Assembly: GCA_036971715.1 (NCBI GenBank)
Contig: JAVHJL010000002.1
Coordinates: 4,000,501 to 4,064,500 of the forward strand
Length of the DNA stretch: 64,000 nucleotides
Direction: 5' to 3'
Origin: Arthrobotrys musiformis
Lineage: Eukaryota; Ascomycota; Orbiliomycetes; Orbiliales; Orbiliaceae
Shown: piece after piece, positions 22,451-31,998 of the stretch
Position numbering within the stretch: position 1 is the first letter of the stretch
Layout of the letters: each line of letters opens with the position of its first letter
Translations under genes and position numbers: made by a program
Notes under the pieces: generated by a model
What the model was told of the DNA's origin: nothing
Database searches by the model: none
What the model saw: only the letters and a program-made list of their open reading frames with translations

Positions 22451-23253
22451 TTCTGCAGGTGGTTGGGGCAATCAATCTATGTGGGTGGTCAGCGACGACG
22501 TCGATAGAGAACAAGAGCGTGTGTAAAAAAAAAAAAAAATGCGTAGATTAAGGACTCACAGGAAGGGAAAGGAAGGGAAGGGAAAAAACGAACAAGATGA
22601 AAAGATCCAAGTTAGAGTTGACTAAGGATAGACTCGGGGGAGTCGCGGGTGGGGCGACGGCCTTGGGAGTGAGGAATGTTACGGAGCCGGGAAGGATAAG
22701 ATGTGGAAAGAGGATGCGATGATGAAGGGAAAGAGCTTCCTTTCAAGCCGAAGGGATTTTTCCTGGGAACGGGAATCGTTAGGGGAAAAAGGGAAAAAGG
22801 GTTTCAGCACAACTCTCGGCAAAATGCAACACGGCCGGCGCACAGCCGATCTCAGCCAGCCAAACTCCAAATGCGGCTGCCCGTTTGCGCGGTATCATAT
22901 GATGTCGAATATATCAAGTACTTAGGTAGGTATATATGATATCTACACGTTCTAGGATACCCTCTATAGATAGCTCTACGGCTTCATCTAAATCATGCGG
23001 TCACATCTCTGTCGTTTGGTCTCACACATAATAAAAATAAAATTATTATATACATGGTAACAAAAAAAGACATGCAAAATACTACATACATGATAACAAA
23101 AAGAAACAGGAAGCAAAAGCAAGAATCAAAAATCAAAAAAACAAGAAAACAAGGGACAAAAACAAAAAACAAAAAAAAAAAGTGTAGGGTAATATGTGCA
23201 TAGGGACTATATGTTCTCCTACCTGAAGACAACGGGGCATATCTACACGACAT
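22451..23253. other. Intergenic region upstream of PAB2
   Basis: The left part is the PAB2 promoter, with A-rich and GGGAA-rich stretches (22560-22585). The right part, 23030-23180, is very A-rich with repeated ACAAAAA, probably the 3' untranslated region of the coiled-coil gene. No gene is seen. Confidence 0.45.
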
Positions 23254-26026
23254 CTACTTCTTCTCACCATCCTTGATATGCCCCACCGCCTTCAGGTAGG
23301 AAAGCATATAGTCCCGAAAGTCGGGCTGCCCCAAAAACTGCATCAACTCCCCCTTCGTCAGGAGGCACTCCTTTCCCTGATTCGCCTCAGGGCCCTCGAT
23401 CCTAATGATCTTCTCGGGCCCGTTCTCCCGCAGCCTCTTATTCAAGGCCTCTATCTCGAGCTTCCTGATCGCCCTCCTCTCCTTCAACTTGGCATTCTCT
23501 GCCACAACCCCCTGGTGGATATCTATCAAGGTGCGTGCCTTCCCTTCGACTGTCTTTTTATCTTTCGCGCACGTCTCGTACTTCGCCTTTGATGTGGCGA
23601 GCTCTTTCGAGCACTCCTCGTACTGCGCCTTTGATGCGGCGAGCTCTTTCGAGTACTCCCTGTTCATCGTCTCTGCTTTGTCGAGCTCTTTATTGAGATA
23701 GTGGCCGGTTTCCCTGACAGACTTCAACTCCCCAGTCCTTGTGTCTAACCATTTCCTGAGTTCACCATTCGCAGCCTTCCACCCCTCTAAATCCTTACGG
23801 AGGTCCTTGATGGTAGCCCCCGCTCTCTCCACTCTCTTGAGCTCCTCGTTCAACTCCTTCTCTAGCTGTTTCTCTCTTCGTTCGCTTGTAATGCGGCCCG
23901 CGGCAGCATAATCGCGATCTCTTCTGAGTTGCTTCTTCTCCTCATCCCAGCTCTCTCTCGCCTCCGCAAATTCGGACCCCATCTTCTTTACCCTCTCCCT
24001 CAGTGCGAAGAATTCCTGAGCATTTCTCGTCAGTTTTTGTACGTCATCCCTCTTGGCCTTCAATGCATCGTACTCCGCCTGTAGTTCTGAGATACTCTTC
24101 TCTCCTTTCACTTGTTCCTCTAATCTTGCATTATCGCGGACTGCAACCATGCAATTTTCAAAGAGGGTCTGGCAGCGGTACTCCAAATTCTGCTTCATCT
24201 TGTCTTCGTGCTCTTTCCCGGAGAGTTTGGGGATGCCTTTAACCCACCCCGCAACAATTTTCACTACTCGTATATCCGAGTATAGCTCTCTCGCCTTGGT
24301 GAATAGTTTGTTGTATCTCATCTCAAGATCCCTTGCTGCTTCTCGCGTATCCACCAGCCGCTGTAAAACTTCAATCTTCTCAACGCTATTGAAGTTTTCC
24401 TTATTCACCATCTCTTGGATTTGGACTTGGTATATGGTAATGAGTTCCCTCGCCTGTTTCAAATCCGCTTCGAGGGTAGTTATCGTCTCCCCTCTGATTT
24501 CCAATATACCCTGAAGGGTCTGGACTTCCACCTTCCTTCTCTCCGCCAGGTCCTTCTGAAACTCAAGGACCGACATACCACTAACTGGTTTCTTCGCTTT
24601 CTTCACGTCCTTCGGGGCGCTGGTGGGGTGGTGGGCAAGATTGATGGTTTCCTGCAACTCCTCCTTTTCAAGCTTTGTGGATAGGATGAACTCTGGGATA
24701 CTTCGGTATCCTTCGCCGTTCACTTGCTTGATCGCCTGCTCGATCCTTTTCTTTTCCCGTTCGAATGATTTCACTTGGCGGGTGAGTTTCTCCGTGTGGG
24801 TGTCGTATCGCCAGACTGTGTTCCTGGTAGTGTGGACGTATGCATTCGTCCAGGTGGTGAGGATGTTAAGGTATTCCTTGACCGTTTCAATGTCGTCCGG
24901 ATTTCCCTTGAACTGTGGGACTTCTCCCAAGTCCTTCAATGGTGCTGCAAGGAAATGTTAGCCATGAAAAATACTTTATCCAGAATGGTGATAACAAAAA
25001 TAACTTACCAGGGATACGGTCTTTGGCCTCCCCGGTGGGTTTTCCAAGATATACCATATTGCTACGGGATTCTTGGAAATCCCCCACCGTCATCCTCCCC
25101 CCAGGGTATTGCCCGTTTTCCGGGGGCTCCCTCCCAGTTTTGAGGTCCTCAAACTGGGGGTTGGACGGGAACGTCCGCGAGAAAGGCTCCTCCGAAATTT
25201 GGACAACGGCCTTGGGGACTTGTGGGACGCTTGCGGGCGTCCCCTTTGTCCCCAGCCGTTGTCCAGGAGCCCCGCCGTAGCCGACGGTCTGGGGCCTCCC
25301 CCGGGCGGCGTTTTCGTTCATCGAGGTAACCTTATTCGGAGTGAAGAGGTTACCCCCTTGGGCGTTAAAGTCCCCGAAGCCTTGGAATCGGACACGCCGC
25401 GGCGGTGTGGGTGGCAGTGGCTCACCCTCCCGCGCGGACGGTGCCACTTGGGTTTGCTTCGGCCTGTTCATGGGCTGCATGAACAGGGACCTGGCAGGGG
25501 CGGGAGGATCAGGGATTGCTCCCATCCGCCCCTGCCGGACGGACGCACTCTCCACCTCGAACGGAGGTAGCCCCAATGGGTGGAACTTGGGGCCCTCTAG
25601 AGACGGAACGGCCAGGCGTTCCGGGATCTTGGGCAAAGCCAGCGAAGTCACCTTCGCGGCCTGGGTGTCGAGGTCTATCTCCATCCCCCCGGATGGGTTG
25701 TTGAAGAGTTTTTGAACGGGCAGGGGGTTCTGCAAGAATATGCCCGTGTTGGAGTCCATGGGGGTCTGCATTGGAGGGAACACCTCCACCCCCATTTGGA
25801 TGTCCCCAGCGACCAACTGCTGGTATTGGACAGGCCTGTTCAAAGGCATGGTATTCAAGTTCATGCCTTGGTTCGGCGCGTTGAAGAAGAGATTGTCCTC
25901 TGGTAAGGGGACGGGCAGTTGTGTAGGATCTCTTTCAAGCTGGTCCTCGTTCGACTTCTGGACCATTGCCTCTTCGTTTTGCTGCCATTCTCTGGCCTGA
26001 GCGTTGTTGATGTGGGTGGGATCCAT
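23254..26026 (-). CDS. Orphan 902-residue coiled-coil protein
   Basis: Two exons (25009-26026 and 23254-24944) join in frame through a GTAAGT donor. I do not recognise the protein. Residues 1-340 are Pro/Gln/Asn-rich and probably disordered, with PPTPPRRVRFQGFGDF near 208-223. The next ~560 residues are highly charged, mostly Lys/Glu/Arg, with long heptad-like helices (EREKKRIEQAIKQ, EKQLEKELNEELKRVER). Near the C-terminal third a 14-residue unit is repeated: YSKELAASKAQYEE then CSKELATSKAKYET. The C-terminus (LLTKGELMQFLGQPDFRDYMLSYLKAVG) may be a small folded helix bundle. No signal peptide, membrane segment or enzyme motif is visible. It resembles a structural or scaffold protein in composition, but this is not a functional assignment. 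A minisatellite starts about 30 bases before the ATG. Confidence 0.85.
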
Positions 26027-26054
26027 GGTGTATCAGGTACAGGCTCGAGTATGA

Positions 26055-26460
26055 TGGAGAGCAAGTTAGCTGATGTTGATGGAGAGCAGACAGGCTGGTG
26101 ATCAAGAACAAGAGGTTAGCTGATCTCAGGGGAGAACAGGCTAGCTGATGTTGATGAAAATGAGGTAGGCTGATGCTGATGAAGAAGAAGCGGTCAGCTG
26201 GTCTTGGTGAAGAGCAGGCTAGCTGGTGTTGATGCAAAGAGCAAGCTGATGGTGATAAATAGCAAGCTGATGATGATGATAAAGAGCAAACTGATGGTAA
26301 AGAGCAAGCTGATGATGGTAAAAAGCAAGTTAGCTGATCTTGAAGAACAGGTTAACTGATGGAGATGAAGAGTAGGTTATCTGATGAAGGTGAAGAAGAG
26401 CAGGCTGGTTGGTTGATGGTGGTGAAGAAGAGGTTGGTTGGTTGGTGTTTTGATGATGTT
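26055..26460. repeat. Degenerate minisatellite upstream of the coiled-coil gene
   Basis: About 16 imperfect units of 18-32 bases run head to tail. The best-kept core is GCTAGCTGATGTTGATG preceded by GAGCA or GAACAG. Examples are at about 26063, 26140, 26190, 26216 and 26333. Later copies shorten to AGCAAGCTGATGATGGTAA and finally to GGTTGGTTGG. The array lies in the promoter or 5' leader of the minus-strand gene and is not in its reading frame. Confidence 0.85.
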
Positions 26461-27668
26461 GCTATCGTCAAGATACCAGAGCGAGTTGGATGCGGTACAG
26501 ATGTTTGTTTGTTTGAGCTTCACGTAGATTCAGCAAATGGTCTAGTCTTCAAGATATGGTTGATATCAGGCTGGCACAGGATGGATGTATCGCTGTTGTG
26601 TTGTTTGGAGGGCCGGTCGTCAGAAATTGTGTTGTTTGTGTTGGAAACGTTGGAGGTAACGTGACACAGGATTATATAATCGCTCGGCTGTTGAGGACCA
26701 CCAAACAACTCAAACTGATCGGTGATGGCGTACAGAGAGTTAGACTCGCACTGCATTGCATGAGACTAGTACCGATTCCAATGCTGGGGAGAGCTCTTCC
26801 TCTGCTTCTGTTGAGATGCTACACTATTCCCTATCCTATGTATTCTGCTGTATACAGTTCGATGCTATAATTGCGTATTATATTATATTATCGATAGTGC
26901 TTTTCTAGGCTGTATGGGTAATTCAAGGGACTGCCGCCCAACAAGTACAGATATATAAGTATTATAGTAATCGCAACTTCTCCGACTGCCTCCTGCTGTA
27001 TCTGCTATTATATTACGTCGCCTGCAGGTATATGCTACATGTTTGCCCTGTTTGCAGTTCGGCCGCGGTCCCTGCTCCATCGGAGGCCGTGTTAATTGGT
27101 GGAGACCGAATACTGGAGACTGGGTGCTCGAGCAGGCAGATATCAGAAGTGTCCACTTGCTTGTGACATTGTCGATATCGATACTAGTCGAGCCTGCTAA
27201 GTATCCCCGCGCCAGTCATCCCATCTCTCCTCCCCTCCCCTTCTCACTATCCTCCTCTTCCTCCTCTTCCTCCTCTTCCTCTTTTTCTTCCTCTTGTAAT
27301 AATCTCCTCGATCTCGTCCCAAAGTTCCCGCGGCTGGCAGGGGTTGTGTTCTCTTTTCCATTCTTTCCTTGCACCGGTCAGCTCAGCTGATCCACGGGGT
27401 ATATCCGCCCCAGCCAAAAAAGCCAAAAGCCAAGCATCCCAAAGCAGGCGGCCCAACCAACCACTGGAGAAACATCCCTCCCCGGCGGCGCTATACTATA
27501 ATACCTCTCTCCACAGGTACAGTACTTACCTACTTACCCTCTCAAAGATACCCAATCCTCAACATAAAATAACAAAAAAAAAAAAAAATCAAAAAAATTA
27601 GAGAGAGAAAAAATAGACAGAATAAGACCCGGCCATCAGTCGCCGCCCTGAGTCTGTCCCCTCGCCTG
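26461..27668. other. Divergent region between the coiled-coil gene and NEM1
   Basis: This is mixed-composition DNA with no supported gene. A period-9 TCCTCCTCT run lies at 27249-27294, and an A-run follows at 27571-27586. Both are likely part of the NEM1 promoter or leader. Confidence 0.45.
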
Positions 27669-27695
27669 ATGGATTGCCCTGGTGGACGACGATGA
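27669..27695 (+). promoter_or_regulatory. uORF overlapping the NEM1 start (ATGA)
   Basis: ATG at 27669 opens an eight-codon frame (MDCPGGRR) that ends with TGA at 27693-27695. That stop overlaps the NEM1 ATG at 27692-27694 as ATGA. If the transcript starts upstream of 27669, scanning ribosomes would meet this frame first, and NEM1 would depend on leaky scanning or coupled re-initiation. The sequence relation is direct; the regulatory effect is inference. Confidence 0.55.
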
Positions 27696-29225
27696 ACTCC
27701 CTCAACCTCCTCTCCTCCCAAGTCGACCGGGTCATCGGAACCACTCCTCCATCCACTCCCAGATCCGAGGCTGCCTTCAAGCCCGAATTCTTCCCTCCCC
27801 TCATCGAGAAGGGTGACCATCAGCCTCTCCCAGAATCCGCCGAGGGCCCTTCCGGCTTTGATCGAGAAGGCTCCGAAACCCATCGTCAACAGCAACACCA
27901 TCACCAGACCATAAAACAGCAGGAGGGGGATGCAGATGCAGATGCAGAAGCGGACGCGGACGCAGATGGGGATGTGGATGGAGAAGGTGATGGAGAGGAA
28001 TCCGAAACAACGGCGCTCCTATCAAAGACCGGCTCCGACAGCGGCTCCGGGGGCTACGATTCCGATAGCAGCAGTGGCAGTGGTCGGTCGATAGCTAGCT
28101 CGACTACTGCCCCTGTCAGAAGGCTATGGAGAACCGTCAGAGCATCCATCAACTGGGTCGTCTCGTGCTTCTACGATCATAACCACCAATTCTCGATACT
28201 GGCACCCGTCCAGCGAGTCGCTTTCTTCCTCATCCGGCCCTTCAGCACTCGAAGATATGAACTACTACCCCCCCATGAACATCACCCGCCTAGCCAATCC
28301 GATCACGATGCATCCCATTCCTCGGACTCCGATGACCCAAACATACTCGACGAAAAGCCATCGTCATCATCAAGTTCCTCTCTCCTCCTGCCGCCAGCAG
28401 ACGAAATCGCTCCCCGTCGCTCTATTAGAATCAGGTTATTCAGCTCGGAGAAACAGCAAAAGGCCAAATCTATGAAATCTCCAACATCTCCTTCTTCATC
28501 TCTCCGTTTAACAAGATACCCACGACTTTCCGGCCCTCCGCGCCCATTATTACCCAAAACGCCAGCTCAGAAGACCTTGATCCTCGACCTAGATGAGACT
28601 CTGATACACTCCATGTCGAAAGGCGGGAGCATGGCATCAGCTCACATGGTCGAGGTCAAGCTTGACAAGCAGCATGCAATTCTATATTACGTCCATAAAC
28701 GTCCGTTCTGTGACGAATTCCTAAAGAAGGTCCGCATTTAACACCCATTTTGTATTTCTTAAGATATAGAGAACTAAAGGACAACGGATTCAGGTTTGCA
28801 AATGGTACAACGTCGTTATTTTCACTGCCTCGGTCCAGGAATATGCCGACCCGGTCATCGACTGGCTCGACCAGGAACACAAGTACTTCCGTGCTCGTTA
28901 TTACCGCCAGCATTGCACCTTCCGTGACGGTGTATATATCAAAGACATCTCGGTTGTCGAGCCAGATCTTTCAAAGGTCATGATTGTGGACAATTCTCCA
29001 ACGAGTTACATCTTCCATAAGGGTATGCTAGGCCTTTTAAGCTTCTGAATATTATGAGAGAAATTCTAATGAAACGATGTAGACAATGCCATTCCCATCG
29101 AAGGCTGGATCAGTGACCCCTCGGATCACCACCTACTGCACCTAATCCCCGTCCTCCAGGGTCTTCAATACGTCACCGACGTCCGCTCGTTTCTCGCATT
29201 ACGCATGGGGGAGGCAGTAGCCTAA
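27692..29225 (+). CDS. NEM1: Nem1-type FCP1/NIF-domain phosphatase
   Basis: Three exons (27692-28729, 28794-29022, 29083-29225) give 469 residues. The C-terminal ~180 residues are a haloacid-dehalogenase FCP homology domain. It has the catalytic DLDETLIHS near 299, then KRPFCDEFLKK, NVVIFTASVQEYADPVIDWLD, and the second aspartate pair in MIVDNSPTSYIF. Family proteins (Nem1 with Spo7) dephosphorylate lipin/Pah1 at the ER and nuclear envelope to control phospholipid versus storage-lipid synthesis. The N-terminal region holds an acidic DADAEADADADGD run (about 82-95), a Ser-rich stretch and a hydrophobic INWVVSCFYD...VAFFLIRPF segment (about 153-184) that fits membrane anchoring. The first ATG in frame begins MNSLNLLSS. 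The first intron has an unusual GTCCGC donor. Confidence 0.93.
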
Positions 29226-30628
29226 CTTCTTCATCTTTCTATTTTGTTATACATATTGTTTACTAGAAGCAAAGCCCTCCCCCAAATACACAAACGATGA
29301 ATATAATCAAAAAAACAAAGACCAGGAAGGAAGCAACAGTACCATTCAGATGAAGCAGAGGGGGAAAAAGTTGCTGAAAGCATTTTTTTGGTTGTTGGAT
29401 AACAGGGTTTTTATGACGGCGATTGATGGTGTTTCTCTTTTCTTTTCTTTTCTTGTGCGGTTATCTTTCCCCCTTCCCACTTTATATTATAATGCCCTGT
29501 TTTGAATGATGACGATGGGAAATGTTGGCCTTTTTTCTTTACTTTATATTTTTCTTTTCTTTTTTTTTTTGCTTATAAGATTAATCCATGATACCAAAGA
29601 TACTCTTCTCTTCCGTTTTTTTCTGTTCCTCCTGTTTTCCATTATTGAGTGTTTTTATTTTCTGCTCCTTTTTTTTATATATATATCATCGACTATATAT
29701 CTCTACTGCGTTTTTATATACGATATCGAAGACGGAGAAGCTATTTTATATACCTACTCTACCTGTTCTACCCGGATCACTCCCCTTCGTTGGGTTTAAT
29801 GTTCTATACCCCGTCAATTGAAATTAAGTTCATCTCTTCGAGCTTCTTTCTTTCGATACCTCACTTGCGTGTCTCTTCGATAATTATAATACCGGTGGCA
29901 CCGGTTTTAACAATATGGTTTATACCCTACTGTATGGAAGTATTCAAGTCAACGACCTATATTTAGCATACTGGCTAGATCTCTAAGGCGGCTAGACAAT
30001 CTCAAGTAGGTTCTAGGACGTCGTCGGACCGGATTGGCATTTAGAATATAATACCTGTGATTAGTTTCGGGACTACAGACTATTCAACGCTGCTTCGATC
30101 TACGAGTAGTAATCCAAGATAATCAAAAAAAGTGACAGATCAGATGGAATTTCGCATAGGCTTCTAACTAAAGTAAATAGCTATTACATCAACCAGCAAA
30201 CAAAGCATAACGAATAACCAAAAAACTTCAACATAGCTATCAAATGGAAAAAACATCAACAGTTGCGAGGAAAAAAGCGGGAATCGGGTAAAATATACCC
30301 CTAGCTCAGAACGAATATGATCGAACGGGGGGGAGAACCCTAATGTCTGTGTATATTATACAATTGATCGAAGAAAAACCCATCGCTGAGTACCAGCGCG
30401 GAGAGGTAACAGAAAAAAGAAACTAGTATTTGCGCTTTGAATATAGCGGCAAATGACGTGAATGGAAGAAGGGAGGGGAAAAGAATATAGATTTCGATTT
30501 GATGACGCCTTCGTTCAATAATGTTCGTTCCTTTTTTTGTGCAAGTCATTCCTTTAAACCCACCTTAAGCTAGTAAAACAGTATTTCGAAAATAAAAGAG
30601 AAAATAGAGAGGTGTGTCATGGAAGAGT
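29226..30628. other. Convergent spacer between NEM1 and the peroxiredoxin gene
   Basis: AT-rich 3' flanks. The T-rich stretch at 29440-29720 probably belongs to the NEM1 3' untranslated region or terminator zone. I see no RNA gene or ORF worth calling. Confidence 0.45.
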
Positions 30629-31998
30629 TTAAGCGGAAGAATCGGGGGCTTCCTCAACAGTTGCTTGCTTCGATGATTCGGCTTCAGCTTCCTCCTTCTT
30701 GTCCTCGGCCTTCTCAGCTGCAGAGGCGGAAGTCGATCCCTTCTTCTCATCTGTGATACCGCATGCAGACTTGGCGGCCTTCAGAGTCTCCTCTGGACCG
30801 GCTTTCTTAAGAGAAACGATCTTACCATCCTTGCTGATAACTACCACGCTACGAAGGGTTCCCTTGCCACCGGCCTTTGCAATGCCGAATTTAGCGTGGA
30901 GCTCGTAAGTGGTGTCGGAAAGAAGGGGATAGGTGAGCTTTTGAGCATCCTTGAATTTGAGGTTCTTCTCGGGCTTGTCGCCGCTGAGACCATAGATGGA
31001 ATATCCTTCGGCCTCGAAGGAGTCCTTGGCGCCGTTGAAAAAGTTAACTTGCTTGGTGCCTGTTGGGACGTTGTGGTTAGTATAAATATCATCTGGGTAA
31101 ATGTTACTAAGGCGAAGGACCACTTACAGCCAGGGGTAGAAGCAGCTGGGTAAGCGAAGATAACGACACCGGTCTTGCTGGACTCGAGCAAAGAAGCGAG
31201 AGTGACCTTTTCTCCGGCTTGGTTGCTAATTTCGGGAAGACCAGTAGGGATGGCGTCACCGGCCTTGAGCTCAGCTGGAGCTGGAGTCGCAGTAGCAGAC
31301 TTGGAAGCGCTGGCCTTTGGAGCAGCGGCCTTCTTCTCCTTCTTTTCAGCGGCTGGTTCAGCTTTCTCTTCAGCCGGTTCGGCCTTCTCCTTCTCCTTTT
31401 CTTTCTCCTTCTCCTTCTTAGATTTAGAAGACGATGCCTTCTCGGCGGGCTTCTCGGCTTCTTTCTTCTCCTTTGCTGGAGCAGCCTTCTCAGCCTTTTC
31501 GGCCTTCTCGGCTTCCTTCTTTTCCTTTGGAGCAGCGGCCTTCTTTTCCTTAGCTGGCTTCTCTTCCTTCTTCTTTTCTTCCTTCTTATCCTCCTTCTTC
31601 TTCTCTTCCTTCTTCTCTTCCTTCTTTTCTTCCTTCTTCTCCTCTTTCTTATCTTCCTTCTTAGCAGGCTCGGCCTTAGCCTTCGCTTTACCCTTAGCGG
31701 CAGGCTTAGCTTTAGAAGAAGAAGCTTCCTCAACTGGCGCCTCGGGAAGAACCTCGGGATCGGCGGCAGCGGTTGGCGGCTCAGTGGTAACCTCAGCCTT
31801 ATCAGCGGCTTTGCCCTTCTTAGGCGCGGCGGCCTTCTTTGGAGCAGCGGCTTTCTTCTCGACAACCGGCTTGGGTTCCTCGACAGCTGGTTCGGGAGCC
31901 TTCTTCTCCTTCTTGGGACCGGTGGCCTTCCTCTTCGGGGCGGGAGGAGGTGGAGGAGGAGCGGCTGGAGCCTTTCGTTTTCTCAGTTCCATTGGCAT
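30629..31998 (-). CDS. DOT5: Dot5-like nuclear peroxiredoxin with long Lys/Glu/Ala N-terminus
   Basis: Two exons (31128-31998 and 30629-31059) give 433 residues. Residues 1-245 are low complexity: MPMELRKRKAPAAPPPPPP, then Lys/Ala and long KKEEKKEE and EKEKEKEKEK blocks, with basic segments that could direct the protein to the nucleus. Residues about 255-400 are a PrxQ/BCP peroxiredoxin fold: VVIFAYPAASTPGCTKQVNFF, YGLSGDKPEKNLKF, YPLLSDTTYELHAKFG and LRSVVVISKDGKIV. The peroxidatic cysteine is Cys291; its codon is split by the intron. The position five residues later, usually the resolving cysteine of this group, is Asn. An acidic tail (DKKEEAEAESSK) ends the protein. Yeast Dot5 is a nuclear thiol peroxidase linked to telomeric silencing; the symbol is by family similarity. 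Confidence 0.88.

Noticed and set aside
23278..24961. Several plus-strand frames opposite the coiled-coil gene
   Set aside because: They are shadows of the charged minus-strand frame and show no domains or splice logic.
25935..26237. 100-codon minus-strand frame with repeated HQHQLACS peptides
   Set aside because: It arises from the minisatellite and runs out of frame into the coiled-coil gene; no start or splice support.
27674..27691. Upstream TTG start extending NEM1 by six codons
   Set aside because: The frame before the ATG at 27692 has only a TTG; the ATG gives the MNSLN start seen in fungal Nem1.
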